Shown here: positions 55,253-63,952 of the stretch, one piece after another
Numbering within the stretch: the stretch's first letter is position 1
Layout of the letters: each line of letters starts with the position of its first letter
DNA from: Caulobacter sp.
GTDB taxonomy: Bacteria > Pseudomonadota > Alphaproteobacteria > Caulobacterales > Caulobacteraceae
DNA: 64,000 bases
NCBI GenBank assembly: GCA_029866155.1
Contig: JARWZW010000050.1
Span: forward strand, 58,733 to 122,732
Direction: 5' to 3'
Notes under the pieces: generated by a model
What the model was told of the DNA's origin: nothing
Databases searched by the model: none
Seen by the model: only the letters and a program-made list of their open reading frames with translations
Program-made: the position numbers and the translations under genes

Positions 55253-56149
55253 CTATTCCTCGATCCCGTGGATCCGACGCGCGGCGATCAGGGTATTCTG
55301 CAGCAGGCAGGCGATGGTCATGGGCCCGACCCCGCCCGGGACCGGGGTGATCCAGCCCGCCACGGCCCTGGCTTCCTCGAAGGCCACATCACCGACCAGC
55401 CGGGTCTTGCCGGCCGCTGCAGCGACCGGATCGCGGGAGGGCAGGCGGGTGATCCCGACATCGATCACCGCTGCGCCCGGCTTGATCCAGTCGCCCCGGA
55501 TCATTTCCTGCCGGCCCGCCGCGGCGACCAGAATATCGGCCTGGCGGCAGATTCCAGGCAGGTCGACGCTGCGGCTATGGGCGATTGTCACGGTGCAGTC
55601 AGCTGCCAGCAGCAGTTGAGCCATGGGCTTGCCCATCAGGTTGGATCGGCCGACCACCACGGCATGTTTGCCTCTCAGGCTGCCGAGCGCGTGCTGCAGC
55701 AGCATCATGCAGCCCACCGGCGTGCAGGAGGTCAGGGCGGGCAGACCGCTGGCCAGCCGTCCGGCATTGGTGACCGTCAGGCCGTCAACATCCTTGTCGG
55801 GGTCTATGGCTGCTACGATCCGGGCCTGCGACAGGGGTTCGGGCACCGGAAACTGCACAAGCAGGCCGTGGATGGCCGGATCGGCGTTCAGCCGGGACAC
55901 CAGGGCCAGCAAATCGGCTTCAGGCACATCGCCGGGAAGGCGGTGGGTTTCCGAATGCATCCCCGCGGCCAGGGTCTGAAGGCCCTTGTTGCGGACATAG
56001 ACCTCACTGGCTGGATCTTCTCCCACCAGGACAACAGCCAGTCCGGGCATGACGCCGTGAGCAGCCTTCAGCGTGGCCACTTCCAGGGCGATCTTGTCTC
56101 GCAACGCAGCCGCAAAAGCCTTGCCGTCGATGATGGTCGCGTCGCCCAA
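55253..56149 (-). CDS. folD: Bifunctional methylenetetrahydrofolate dehydrogenase/cyclohydrolase FolD
   Basis: Encodes 298 residues from a TTG at 56149 with a strong GGAGGAA site 7 nt before it. The catalytic region has [20 protein letters not shown], in which Tyr and Lys are the known catalytic pair, and [20 protein letters not shown]. The NADP domain has [20 protein letters not shown], then [12 protein letters not shown] and [20 protein letters not shown]. It interconverts methylene-, methenyl- and formyl-tetrahydrofolate. It supplies the same folate pool that MetF uses. Confidence 0.96.
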   Translation of the reverse strand: MGDATIIDGKAFAAALRDKIALEVATLKAAHGVMPGLAVVLVGEDPASEVYVRNKGLQTLAAGMHSETHRLPGDVPEADLLALVSRLNADPAIHGLLVQFPVPEPLSQARIVAAIDPDKDVDGLTVTNAGRLASGLPALTSCTPVGCMMLLQHALGSLRGKHAVVVGRSNLMGKPMAQLLLAADCTVTIAHSRSVDLPGICRQADILVAAAGRQEMIRGDWIKPGAAVIDVGITRLPSRDPVAAAAGKTRLVGDVAFEEARAVAGWITPVPGGVGPMTIACLLQNTLIAARRIHGIEE

Positions 56150-56277
56150 GGCCGTTCCTCCGATCAGTCCCGGCTGACCTACGCCCTGCCCGGGCGACTC
56201 GCAACGCGCCGGATGGCTGGACAGGCCGCCCTCGACCCTTCATCCTCACAAATCAAACATCCGTTCGGACGCCGCCC

Positions 56278-57459
56278 ATGTTCATGCGCTTTTTCTCTGA
56301 ACTGCGTCAGGCCAAGGTGCCTGTTACGCTGAAAGAGTATCTCATCCTGATGGAGGCCCTCGACAAGCAGGTCATCGACCGCTCCGTCGAGGATTTCTAC
56401 TTCCTGTCCCGGGCCACCCTGGTCAAGGACGAGAAGAATCTCGACAAGTTCGATCAGGTCTTTGGCCACGTGTTCAAGGGGCTGGAGACGGTCCAGGACG
56501 GCATTACCGCCGAGATTCCGGCCGAGTGGCTGAAGGCCCTGACCGAAAAATTCCTCACCGAAGAAGAGAAGAAGCAGATCGAGGCCATGGGTGGCTTCGA
56601 AAAGCTGATGGAGATGCTGCAGGAGCGTCTCAACGAACAGAAGAAGCGCCACGAGGGCGGCAACAAGATGATCGGCACCGGTGGCACCAGTCCGTTCGGG
56701 GCCAATGGCTACAATCCGGAAGGCGTGCGGATCGGCCAGGACAAGGGTCGCCACGGCCGGGCGGTCAAGGTCTGGGACAAGCGCGAATACAAGAACCTCG
56801 ACGACAGCGTCGAGCTGGGTACGCGGAACATCAAGGTCGCTCTTCGCCGTCTGCGCAAGTTCGCCCGTGAAGGCGCACCGGATGAACTGGATCTGGACGG
56901 CACCATTCAGGGCACATCTCGGAAGGGCTATCTGGACATCGTCATGCGGCCGGAACGCCGTAACAAGATCAAGGTGCTGATCTTTTTCGATATCGGCGGT
57001 TCAATGGACAGCCATATCAAGCTCTGCGAGGAACTGTTCAGCGCCGCCCGCACCGAGTTCAAGAACCTGGAGTTCTTCTACTTCCACAACTGTCTCTATG
57101 AGAGCGTGTGGAAGGACAACCGCCGCCGGCAGACCGAGAAGATCAACACCTGGGACGTGCTTCACAAATATCCCAGCGACTACAAGGTGATCTTTGTCGG
57201 GGACGGCACCATGAGTCCCTACGAGATCACCTATCCGGGTGGCAGCGTTGAACACTGGAACGAGGAGCCAGGCGCCATCTGGATGGACCGGGTCGCACAG
57301 GTCTATCAGAGCGTTGTCTGGCTCAACCCCACCCCGGAACGCCACTGGGACTATACCCAGTCAATCGGGGTCATGAAGCAACTGGTCAACGACAGGATGT
57401 TCCCCCTGACCATCGACGGACTCGACAAGGCCATGCGGGAACTGGTGCGCGGACACTAG
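56278..57459 (+). CDS. VWA (CoxE-like) domain protein
   Basis: Encodes 393 residues. The N-terminal part (FMRFFSELRQAKVPVTLKEY, DKFDQVFGHVFKGLE) is the usual lead of CoxE-type proteins. The C-terminal VWA domain starts near residue 230 with VLIFFDIGGSMDSHIKLCEE; Asp238 and the Ser of DIGGSMD form the metal (MIDAS) site. It continues with FFYFHNCLYESVWKDN and VIFVGDGTMSPYEI. Such proteins partner with MoxR-type AAA+ ATPases to mature enzymes. No MoxR gene lies in this window next to it. It is divergent from folD. Confidence 0.93.
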   Translation: MFMRFFSELRQAKVPVTLKEYLILMEALDKQVIDRSVEDFYFLSRATLVKDEKNLDKFDQVFGHVFKGLETVQDGITAEIPAEWLKALTEKFLTEEEKKQIEAMGGFEKLMEMLQERLNEQKKRHEGGNKMIGTGGTSPFGANGYNPEGVRIGQDKGRHGRAVKVWDKREYKNLDDSVELGTRNIKVALRRLRKFAREGAPDELDLDGTIQGTSRKGYLDIVMRPERRNKIKVLIFFDIGGSMDSHIKLCEELFSAARTEFKNLEFFYFHNCLYESVWKDNRRRQTEKINTWDVLHKYPSDYKVIFVGDGTMSPYEITYPGGSVEHWNEEPGAIWMDRVAQVYQSVVWLNPTPERHWDYTQSIGVMKQLVNDRMFPLTIDGLDKAMRELVRGH

Positions 57460-57514
57460 GCGGAACAGGGACGCCTGCAGGTTCCTGCGGCGTCCCTATC
57501 CAGCGCGGTTCCTG

Positions 57515-57763
57515 TCACGCCCTGGCCGGCAGGAAGCGAGGGTTCCTGAGAAGGGCCGCCTTGTTCCGGATGAATGGCTCCGACACCGGCTTTGCGCTCA
57601 GCCGCCAGCCGACCCAGACGCCGCCGGCAGCGAATGCCGTGCAGATCAGGGCGATATAGATCTCCGCCGGAAACATCCGGGCCCTTTGCTGGAATTCCAG
57701 CCACTGCAGGACGAAGGCGGCCAGGGCCAATATGGCGGCCCAGGCGAGCACGGTGCGGGTCAT
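57515..57763 (-). CDS. Small two-span membrane protein, possibly a truncated LuxR-type regulator
   Basis: Encodes 82 residues: two spans (VLAWAAILALAAFVLQWLEF and IYIALICTAFAAGGVWVGWR) and a short basic tail. As I recall it, the layout with EIYI and GVWVGWRL resembles the N-terminal membrane domain of a family of alphaproteobacterial regulators that carry a LuxR helix-turn-helix after about residue 70. Here the frame stops after EPFIRNKAALLRNPRF and the next 55 bp run into the VWA gene, so any DNA-binding domain is missing. It may be a remnant or a stand-alone small protein. Confidence 0.62.
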   Translation of the reverse strand: MTRTVLAWAAILALAAFVLQWLEFQQRARMFPAEIYIALICTAFAAGGVWVGWRLSAKPVSEPFIRNKAALLRNPRFLPARA

Positions 57764-57857
57764 GGCGAGATCGTGCCGCAGCCCTCGAACCTGTCAATGG
57801 TGGTTCCTGCGGCGCGGGGCGGTTGACCTTGGCTGGCCGGACCCGTTTGATCGGGTC

Positions 57858-59045
57858 ATGTCGACGACTTCTTCTGATCCGCGCGCCCTGGTCCAGGCCG
57901 GCGCCCTGGCCCTGAACCGGCGAGACCCTGCCGGGGCTCGGGACCTGTTCGAGCGGGCGGCACAGGCTCCCCATGCCGACCCGGCCGCCCTGCTGGGCCT
58001 GGCGATCGCCTGCAGGGACCTGGGCGACGCCGCAGCTCGGCTGAAGGCGCTTGACCGTCTCCTGGCTCAGGAGCCAAGGCACGTTCGCGGCCTGATTCTG
58101 AAAGGCGACCATTTCCATGAGGCCGACGACCCCCGCGCCGCCGCCACCTTTTATGGCGCCGCCCTGGCCGCCGCTCCGCCGCCTGAACGCCTGCCTCCTG
58201 AGATCCTGTCCGAACTGCGCCGCGCCAGGGCCATGACGGATCGGTATCAACAGGACTACGCCAATCATCTGGATGCGGCGCTTTCAGCCGCAGGCCTCGT
58301 CCCCGATGCGCCAGAAATGGCCAGGTTCTCCCAGTCGGTAGATCTGATGCTGGGCCGAAGGACGCTCTACCTTCAGCAGCCCCGCCATTATTATTTTCCA
58401 GGTCTTCCGCAGATCCAGTTCTATTATCGGTCCGGGTTTGACTGGCTGGACGGTCTTGAGGCGGCGACGGACGCGATCCGCACGGAACTGCTTGCCATTC
58501 TTGCGGAAGGCGAGGGGTTCGTTCCCTATGCCCAGACCCAGCCTGACCGTCCTTTCGGTGGTCGACACGCTGTCCGTGACAGCCCGGACTGGACCGCCTT
58601 TTTCCTGTGGAAGGACGGCGTCGCCCAGTCGGACGCGGCGGATCGCTGTCCCGTCACCATGGCCGCGCTCAGGGATGTGCCGCTCTGTGCGATCGAAGGT
58701 CGGTCTCCCTCGATCCTGTTCTCGCGATTGAAGCCGGGCGCCCGGATTCCGCCCCACCACGGGTTCATAAATGCCCGACTGATCGGCCATCTGCCGCTGA
58801 TCGTGCCCGGCGCCTGTGGTTTCAGGGTGGGCAATGAAACTCGCTTCTGGCGGGAAGGAGAGGCCTGGCTGTTTGACGACACGATCGAGCATGAGGCCTG
58901 GAACGACTCCGATCAGGACAGGATCATCCTGATCTTCGACATCTGGCGGCCGGAACTGACCCCGGCGGAACGTGACATGGTGCGAGGGCTGTTCTCGGCG
59001 GTGGATTCCTATGGATCTGGCCCGGCCCAGGCCTGGGGCGTCTAG
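57858..59045 (+). CDS. TPR protein with aspartyl/asparaginyl beta-hydroxylase domain
   Basis: Encodes 395 residues from the ATG at 57858. Residues about 1-120 are TPR-like helices (LALNRRDPAGARDLFERAAQ, RHVRGLILKGDHFHEADDPR). The C-terminal 200 residues are the Fe(II)/2-oxoglutarate dioxygenase fold: ARIPPHHGFINARLIGHLPL and GEAWLFDDTIEHEAWNDSDQ, then RIILIFDIWRPEL. The histidines in HH and IEH are the iron ligands. Relatives hydroxylate Asp/Asn in proteins or the acyl chain of lipid A (LpxO). A glucanase-like gene begins 6 nt after the stop, so the pair may act on one cell-surface glycan. Substrate unknown. Confidence 0.9.
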   Translation: MSTTSSDPRALVQAGALALNRRDPAGARDLFERAAQAPHADPAALLGLAIACRDLGDAAARLKALDRLLAQEPRHVRGLILKGDHFHEADDPRAAATFYGAALAAAPPPERLPPEILSELRRARAMTDRYQQDYANHLDAALSAAGLVPDAPEMARFSQSVDLMLGRRTLYLQQPRHYYFPGLPQIQFYYRSGFDWLDGLEAATDAIRTELLAILAEGEGFVPYAQTQPDRPFGGRHAVRDSPDWTAFFLWKDGVAQSDAADRCPVTMAALRDVPLCAIEGRSPSILFSRLKPGARIPPHHGFINARLIGHLPLIVPGACGFRVGNETRFWREGEAWLFDDTIEHEAWNDSDQDRIILIFDIWRPELTPAERDMVRGLFSAVDSYGSGPAQAWGV

Positions 59046-59051
59046 CGGCCC

Positions 59052-60359
59052 ATGGACAGTCTCGCCCTTGGCGAACTGCAGGCCCGGACCTTCCAGGGAC
59101 TGCTGGCCGCCACTGACCCTGCAAGCGGGCTGATCGCGGATAGATGGCCCAGCCCATCGGCCTGTTCGATCGGGGCCCAGGGCTTTGCCTTCACGGTCTG
59201 GGCCATCGCGGCCGCCAGGGGCTGGATGAGCCGCAGCCAGGCGGTTGATCTGACACTCAAGGGGCTTCGCACCCTCAGCCGGGCGCCACAGGGAGACTCC
59301 CCATCAGGCGTCGCGGGTCATCGGGGCTGGTTCTATCACTTCCTGAACCGTCAGACGGGACTGAGGGCCGGAACCTGCGAGCTCTCCACCATCGATACAG
59401 CCCTGATGCTGGCGGGAGCTCTGGCCGCCGCCCGGGCCTTTGATGGCGAGGGTCCGGAAGAGGTCGAACTGCGGCAACTGACGGCCGCCCTCTATGAGGC
59501 CGTGGACTGGGCCTGGGCGACCACGCCTTCGGGCCGGATCGCCCTTGGCTGGACTCCCGAGGCAGGGTTCATTCCCTATGAATGGCGCGGCTACAACGAG
59601 GCGATGATCCTCTACATCCTGGCGCTCGGGGCCGACTATGGGCCCATGAGCCCCTCGGCCTGGACCGCCTGGACAGAAGACTATCGACGATCATGGACGA
59701 CCTGGCCCGTTCCCCACCTGGCCTTCGGTCCAATGTTCGGCCATCAGTACAGCCATCTCTGGATCGATTTTCGCGGGATCCAGGACGCCTTCATGCGTGA
59801 GCTGAAGCTCGACTATTTCGAGAACAGCCGGCGGGCTGTGGTGACACAGCAGGCCTATGCCGCCGCCAATCCGGGCGGCTGGGGCGGCTACAGCGCTGAC
59901 TTCTGGGGGCTGACGGCCTGTGATGGCCCGGGCGATTTTCGCCAACTTCAAGGGTTGAGGCTACGCCGGTTCAGAAGCTACGCCGCCCGGGGCGCCCACG
60001 ACTTTGATGATGGCACCCTGGCGCCCACCGCCATGGCTGCGTCCTTGCCGTTTTCGCCCGAGATTGTCCTGCCGAGCCTGGAGCGACTGATCGACGCGCA
60101 TGGGCGCGCCATCTATGGGCCCCAGGGGCTGCAGGACGCCTTCAATCCGACCCTCACCCGGCCGACACCGCCGGCCTTTGGCGCCGTGCAGCCGGGGACG
60201 GGCTGGGTCAGCCACGACATGCTGGGCATCGACCAGGGACCGATCGTGGCCATGATCGAAAACCACAGGACCGGCCTGGTCTGGCGCTGGATGCGCGGTG
60301 AACCGGTCATCCAGCGAGGCCTCCAGCGCGCCGGCTTCACCGGGGGCTGGTTGGCCTAG
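59052..60359 (+). CDS. Glucoamylase-like glycoside hydrolase (PF10091/GH144 type)
   Basis: Encodes 435 residues with no signal peptide. It is an (alpha/alpha)-barrel enzyme: QGFAFTVWAIAAARGWMSRS, GWFYHFLNRQTGLRAGTCEL with STIDTALMLAGALAAARAF, then IPYEWRGYNEAMILYILALG and FGPMFGHQYSHLWIDFRGIQ, ending with GFNxTL-like and VSHDMLGIDQGPIVAMIENH. This matches the glucoamylase-like family, which contains endo-beta-1,2-glucanases. Acting on cyclic or linear beta-1,2-glucan is plausible. The lack of a signal suggests it is cytoplasmic, or that it leaves by another route. It forms an operon with the hydroxylase gene. Confidence 0.9.
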   Translation: MDSLALGELQARTFQGLLAATDPASGLIADRWPSPSACSIGAQGFAFTVWAIAAARGWMSRSQAVDLTLKGLRTLSRAPQGDSPSGVAGHRGWFYHFLNRQTGLRAGTCELSTIDTALMLAGALAAARAFDGEGPEEVELRQLTAALYEAVDWAWATTPSGRIALGWTPEAGFIPYEWRGYNEAMILYILALGADYGPMSPSAWTAWTEDYRRSWTTWPVPHLAFGPMFGHQYSHLWIDFRGIQDAFMRELKLDYFENSRRAVVTQQAYAAANPGGWGGYSADFWGLTACDGPGDFRQLQGLRLRRFRSYAARGAHDFDDGTLAPTAMAASLPFSPEIVLPSLERLIDAHGRAIYGPQGLQDAFNPTLTRPTPPAFGAVQPGTGWVSHDMLGIDQGPIVAMIENHRTGLVWRWMRGEPVIQRGLQRAGFTGGWLA

Positions 60360-60386
60360 CGCCTGACTCAGGGTGGGTCAGAACGG

Positions 60387-61364
60387 TCATCGGAAGCCGA
60401 TGGCCACTGTCCCGAGACTGCGTGCCGACGTGCAGGTATCGCACTGCGTGATCGCAGTAGAAGCGCCGACGGGCCCACGGCGCAGGTTCAAGGTCGTGGA
60501 AACCATCGTAAAAATGTAGCCGGCGCCACCAGGGCAGTCTTTTGTCACATCGGCGACGATCGCTGAACTCGATCGCGCAACAATGGTTCGAGTGAAGTTC
60601 GTAAGGGCTGCCGAGCCGGCGGAAATGTCCGCATTTGCAAGATTCTGACCGCTGAACCGAATCCGTGCGCGACAGGTTCGAGTACCGCTGCCAGCGTCGA
60701 TCCTGTCCGGCGTGGCGCCTGTGATTGAGGGTCTCGGATGGAGAACCAGTCCAAGGTCCGCCACCTTGATGAACCTGGGCGGCAAAGGCGGCAGGGTCTG
60801 GCAGGGCTTGCTTACGCCCGTCAGGGGGTCCCGGCAGAGCTGCGGCGGCGTTGGTGGCGGCGCGATCAAGGGCTGCGGTTCCGGCGCGGTCAACTGCAAC
60901 CTGGCCGTTGTCGTCGTCGTCACTTGCGGGAGATCGAAGGTTACCCGGATGGCGGGGCGATTTTGAGAATCCGTGCAGGACTTCAGGAAGGTCCTGGGAT
61001 TGATCCTGCGTCCATCAGACAGGATGACCACCACCCCGTTGACGTCGGCCATCCGCGAGCCGACCAGGCGCAGCCCGGTTGCGCCGCCAAATACATCGGC
61101 CGTGCCCAGGGTTTCGCCGGACTTCTGGTAACCAGTCCCGCCCGCGACGAACACGGTCCCGTCGGTAGGATCACAGCTTTCGCCAAGACCTTGAGCCAGG
61201 ATCGACTCCAGCTTGGGAAGCGGTGTGGTCAGGACGGTTGGCGCTGCGCCTGTGATCCGGGTGTCTCCGGCCAGTTGGCCCTGCGCTGTGGCGACGCCGG
61301 TTACCAGTCCCGCAACGACAAGGGCGGCGCCCAGAGGGGCAAGACGTGAAGAAACGAGGGTCAT
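60387..61364 (-). CDS. Secreted protein of unknown function
   Basis: Encodes 325 residues from the ATG at 61364 with a GGAG site. The signal peptide is LAPLGAALVVAGLVTGVATA. The mature part is beta-rich, with threonine-rich and proline-rich linkers (FDLPQVTTTTTARLQLTAPE and QPLIAPPPTPPQLCRDPL) and several cysteine pairs (LCRDPLTGVSKPCQ; RTCRARIRFSG; TQCDTC). The second half reads like an immunoglobulin-type or IPT-like domain (RPSITGATPDRIDAG, IRFSGQNLANADISAGSAA). It is likely extracellular or surface-bound. No family is recognised. Confidence 0.8.
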   Translation of the reverse strand: MTLVSSRLAPLGAALVVAGLVTGVATAQGQLAGDTRITGAAPTVLTTPLPKLESILAQGLGESCDPTDGTVFVAGGTGYQKSGETLGTADVFGGATGLRLVGSRMADVNGVVVILSDGRRINPRTFLKSCTDSQNRPAIRVTFDLPQVTTTTTARLQLTAPEPQPLIAPPPTPPQLCRDPLTGVSKPCQTLPPLPPRFIKVADLGLVLHPRPSITGATPDRIDAGSGTRTCRARIRFSGQNLANADISAGSAALTNFTRTIVARSSSAIVADVTKDCPGGAGYIFTMVSTTLNLRRGPVGASTAITQCDTCTSARSLGTVAIGFR

Positions 61365-61436
61365 GGGGTGCTCCGGCCATTCAATCGATGACGAAGTGGT
61401 AAGGCGCGGTATCGCCCCAAACAAAGGCCAAATGGC

Positions 61437-61875
61437 TCATCCAAATGCCCTAGCGGGCGGAGGCAAAAACAGGGGCGGACAGGCCATCGCGCACCCGCCC
61501 CTGTCCTTCGGGTCTGGTTTGTCTGATCGCCAATTAAAGAAGTCCGTGGCGTCGAGCGCCGAGAGGCTGACGTTTTCGAGAGTGAAGGTAACGCCGCCTG
61601 CCATGGTGAAGACAACGTCGTCGCCCTCCTGGAATGCTGCGGCCAGGGCCGGGTTGGCGTTGGCGTTGGCGGAAATTGGTCAGGTTGATCCGGTCCAGGC
61701 CGTTCTGGAAATCTTTGACCGTGTCGGACCCGCCTTCCTTGTTGAAGATGAAGCGGTCATTGCCATCGCCGCCCGAAAGGATGTCGAAGCCGCCACGGTC
61801 GCGAATTTCGTCGTCCCCGGCGCCGCCGGTCAGCAGGTTGTTGGCGTTGTCGCCTTCGATCCTGGGCCTGGCCAT
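61437..61875 (-). pseudogene. Small RTX (calcium-binding repeat) protein gene with a frameshift
   Basis: From the ATG at 61875 (AGGA upstream) the frame reads an RTX calcium-binding module: NNLLTGGAGDDEIRDRGGFD and ILSGGDGNDRFIFNKEGGSD then TVKDFQNGLDRINLTNF. After LTNF (near 61670) the frame goes wrong (RQRQRQPGPG...), stopping at 61534. If one C is dropped in TTCCGCC, the protein resumes with ANANANPALAAAFQEGDDVV then FTMAGGVTFTLENVSLSALD, the standard RTX C-terminal end. Either the gene is broken or one base was miscalled. These proteins are usually type I secreted. Confidence 0.85.
61465..61503 (-). terminator. Intrinsic terminator of the RTX gene
   Basis: CAGGGGCGG (61470-61478) pairs with CCGCCCCTG (61495-61503). 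Reading the minus strand, the stem is followed at once by TTTTTG. The restored RTX frame would read through it before its stop, which suggests that the original stop lay upstream, near 61534. Confidence 0.8.
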
Positions 61876-62147
61876 GGTCCTGTCTCTCCAGTTGTTGTTC
61901 AACAGTGTCATTCGACCGGCTATCAACTCGCCATTCCCGACGACCGCTGTGATGTGGCAACGGGAGCTTGATGCGAGTTAATCCGAAGTGCAGACAAAAA
62001 TCATGGAGCCCTTCCGGGCTGTCCCTTAGCGCACCAAGGCCGATAGGGCGGTCGGGGGGCTTCGCGACGGCTGCATGATGTGAGAGACTTGCGTCCTCGC
62101 ATGATCAGAATAGATCGTCCGGCGACAACATCGAAGGCAAGGCCGAC

Positions 62148-63914
62148 ATGACTGTGCTGGATGTCTATCTCATCAAGCCGACCCACTATGACGATCAGGG
62201 ATACCCCATCCAATGGTGGCGGTCGCTGGTGCCCTCGAACTCCCTGGCCTGTGTCGCGGCCCTGGTCGAGGACGCCAGCGCCCGCACGGCGCTTGGACCG
62301 GATGTCCGGGTCGTCTGCCATCCCATTGATGAGGTGAACACCGAAGTCTCGACCGACAGGATTCTTCGCCGGTTTCGCGAGCCGGGCGCCAAGGTTCTGG
62401 TGATGATGATCGGCGTGCAGACCAACCAGTATCCCCGGGCCCTCGACATCGCCCGGCCCCTGCGGGCGGCGGGCGTGCCCGTCTGTATTGGCGGTTTCCA
62501 CGTCTCCGGCTGTATCGCCATGCTGGGAACCGACGCGGAAGAACTGCAGGAAGCCCGGGCCATGGGCCTCAGTCTCTTTGCCGGTGAAGCCGAGGATGGC
62601 CGGATTGACGCTGTCTTGCGCGACGGGCTGAACAACCAGCTTCAGCCGCTCTACAACCACCTGGCCGATCTCCCGGCCCTGGGCGGGACCCCGACCCCGT
62701 TTCTGGGACCGGATATCCTCGAGGGGGTCATCGACCGACTCTCAAGCTTTGATCTGGGCCGGGGCTGCCCGTTCGAATGCAGTTTCTGCACCATCATCAA
62801 TGTTCAGGGCCGCAAGAGCCGGTTCCGCACGGCGGACGACCTGGAAAAGATCGTTCGCGAGAACCATGCCCATGGCATCGACCACTTCTTTGTCACCGAT
62901 GACAACCTCGCCCGCAATCGCAACTGGGAAGCCTATGCCGACCGGTTGATCCAGCTTCGGGAAACGGAAGGCATCAAGGTCAGTCTGATCATCCAGGTCG
63001 ACACCGGCACCCACCGTATTCCCCGGTTCATCGAGAAGATGGCCCAGGCCGGGGTCAACAGCATCTTCATCGGCCTGGAAAACATCAATCCGGACAATCT
63101 GGAAGCCGCCAAGAAGCGCCAGAACCGGATCGAGGAATATCGTGAGATGTTCCTGGCCTGGAAGCAGCATGGCGTCATCGTCACCTGCGGCTATATCATC
63201 GGCTTTCCGCAAGATACGCGGGACTCCGTGCTTCGGGATATAGAGCTCATCAAGGAGCAGTTGCCGGTCGACATGCTCTATCTCAACTATCTGACTCCCT
63301 TGCCCGGCAGCGAGGATCACAAGCGGGACAAGGCGGCGGGCGCCTGGATGGACCCGGACTTCAACAAGTATGACCTGAGCCACCGTGTTTCGCGCCATCC
63401 GAAGATGTCGGACGAGGAGTGGGACCAGGCGTTCCGCGAGGCCCATCGCAGCTTCTACAGCTTTGAACATATGGAGCGGATCCTGAACCGCCGCATGCAG
63501 GTTTCGGTGCGGCAGCCCAAGGCGACGATCAACAGCTTCATCATCTATCGTGAAGGCCCGGGCCTGGAGCAGGTGGGAACCTCGGAGTTCGGCGTCCTGC
63601 GCCTGGTTCGACGCAAGCAGCGCCGACATGGCATGCCGATCGAGAACCCTGTGTGGTTCCACCTGCGCCAGACCGCCATCAGCGCCTGGAAACTGGCCAA
63701 CTATGCCACAACCTATGCCCGCCTGACTCTGGCCCAGCGCCGCGCCGTCGCCCGCTACCGGGCCGGGGTGCGCTATACCGACGCCGCCATCGCCCCCATC
63801 ACCAACCGGGACGAAGACGCCCTGGTCCTGGAAACCGCCGCCCGCAGCACGCCGGTGACCCGCAAGCGCCTGGAGATCCGGATGAAGGTGCGGGAAGAGG
63901 CGGAGTCGGCCTGA
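62148..63914 (+). CDS. B12-binding-type radical SAM protein
   Basis: Encodes 588 residues. The first 190 residues are a cobalamin-binding-like Rossmann domain (VLVMMIGVQTNQYPRALDIA, GVPVCIGGFHVSGCIAML), which lacks the DxHxxG cobalt-ligand motif. The radical SAM cluster is Cys207, Cys211 and Cys214 in GRGCPFECSFCTIINVQGRK. The barrel goes on with IDHFFVTDDNLARNRNWEAY, GVNSIFIGLENINPDNLEAA and VTCGYIIGFPQDTRDSVLRD. The C-terminal 150 residues are helical and basic. Related enzymes act in hopanoid, lipid or natural-product modification. An AAGG site precedes the ATG. No partner gene is adjacent on the right; the substrate is unknown. Confidence 0.92.
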   Translation: MTVLDVYLIKPTHYDDQGYPIQWWRSLVPSNSLACVAALVEDASARTALGPDVRVVCHPIDEVNTEVSTDRILRRFREPGAKVLVMMIGVQTNQYPRALDIARPLRAAGVPVCIGGFHVSGCIAMLGTDAEELQEARAMGLSLFAGEAEDGRIDAVLRDGLNNQLQPLYNHLADLPALGGTPTPFLGPDILEGVIDRLSSFDLGRGCPFECSFCTIINVQGRKSRFRTADDLEKIVRENHAHGIDHFFVTDDNLARNRNWEAYADRLIQLRETEGIKVSLIIQVDTGTHRIPRFIEKMAQAGVNSIFIGLENINPDNLEAAKKRQNRIEEYREMFLAWKQHGVIVTCGYIIGFPQDTRDSVLRDIELIKEQLPVDMLYLNYLTPLPGSEDHKRDKAAGAWMDPDFNKYDLSHRVSRHPKMSDEEWDQAFREAHRSFYSFEHMERILNRRMQVSVRQPKATINSFIIYREGPGLEQVGTSEFGVLRLVRRKQRRHGMPIENPVWFHLRQTAISAWKLANYATTYARLTLAQRRAVARYRAGVRYTDAAIAPITNRDEDALVLETAARSTPVTRKRLEIRMKVREEAESA

Positions 63915-63952
63915 AGGGAGGTCTGATCCAACCGTTTCGCAGGGTCGAAGAA

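Noticed and set aside
61996..62020. AGCCC-TTCC-GGGCT hairpin with an A tract upstream of the radical SAM gene
   Set aside because: Would be a minus-strand terminator, but no minus-strand gene lies just to the right and the stem is only 5 bp.
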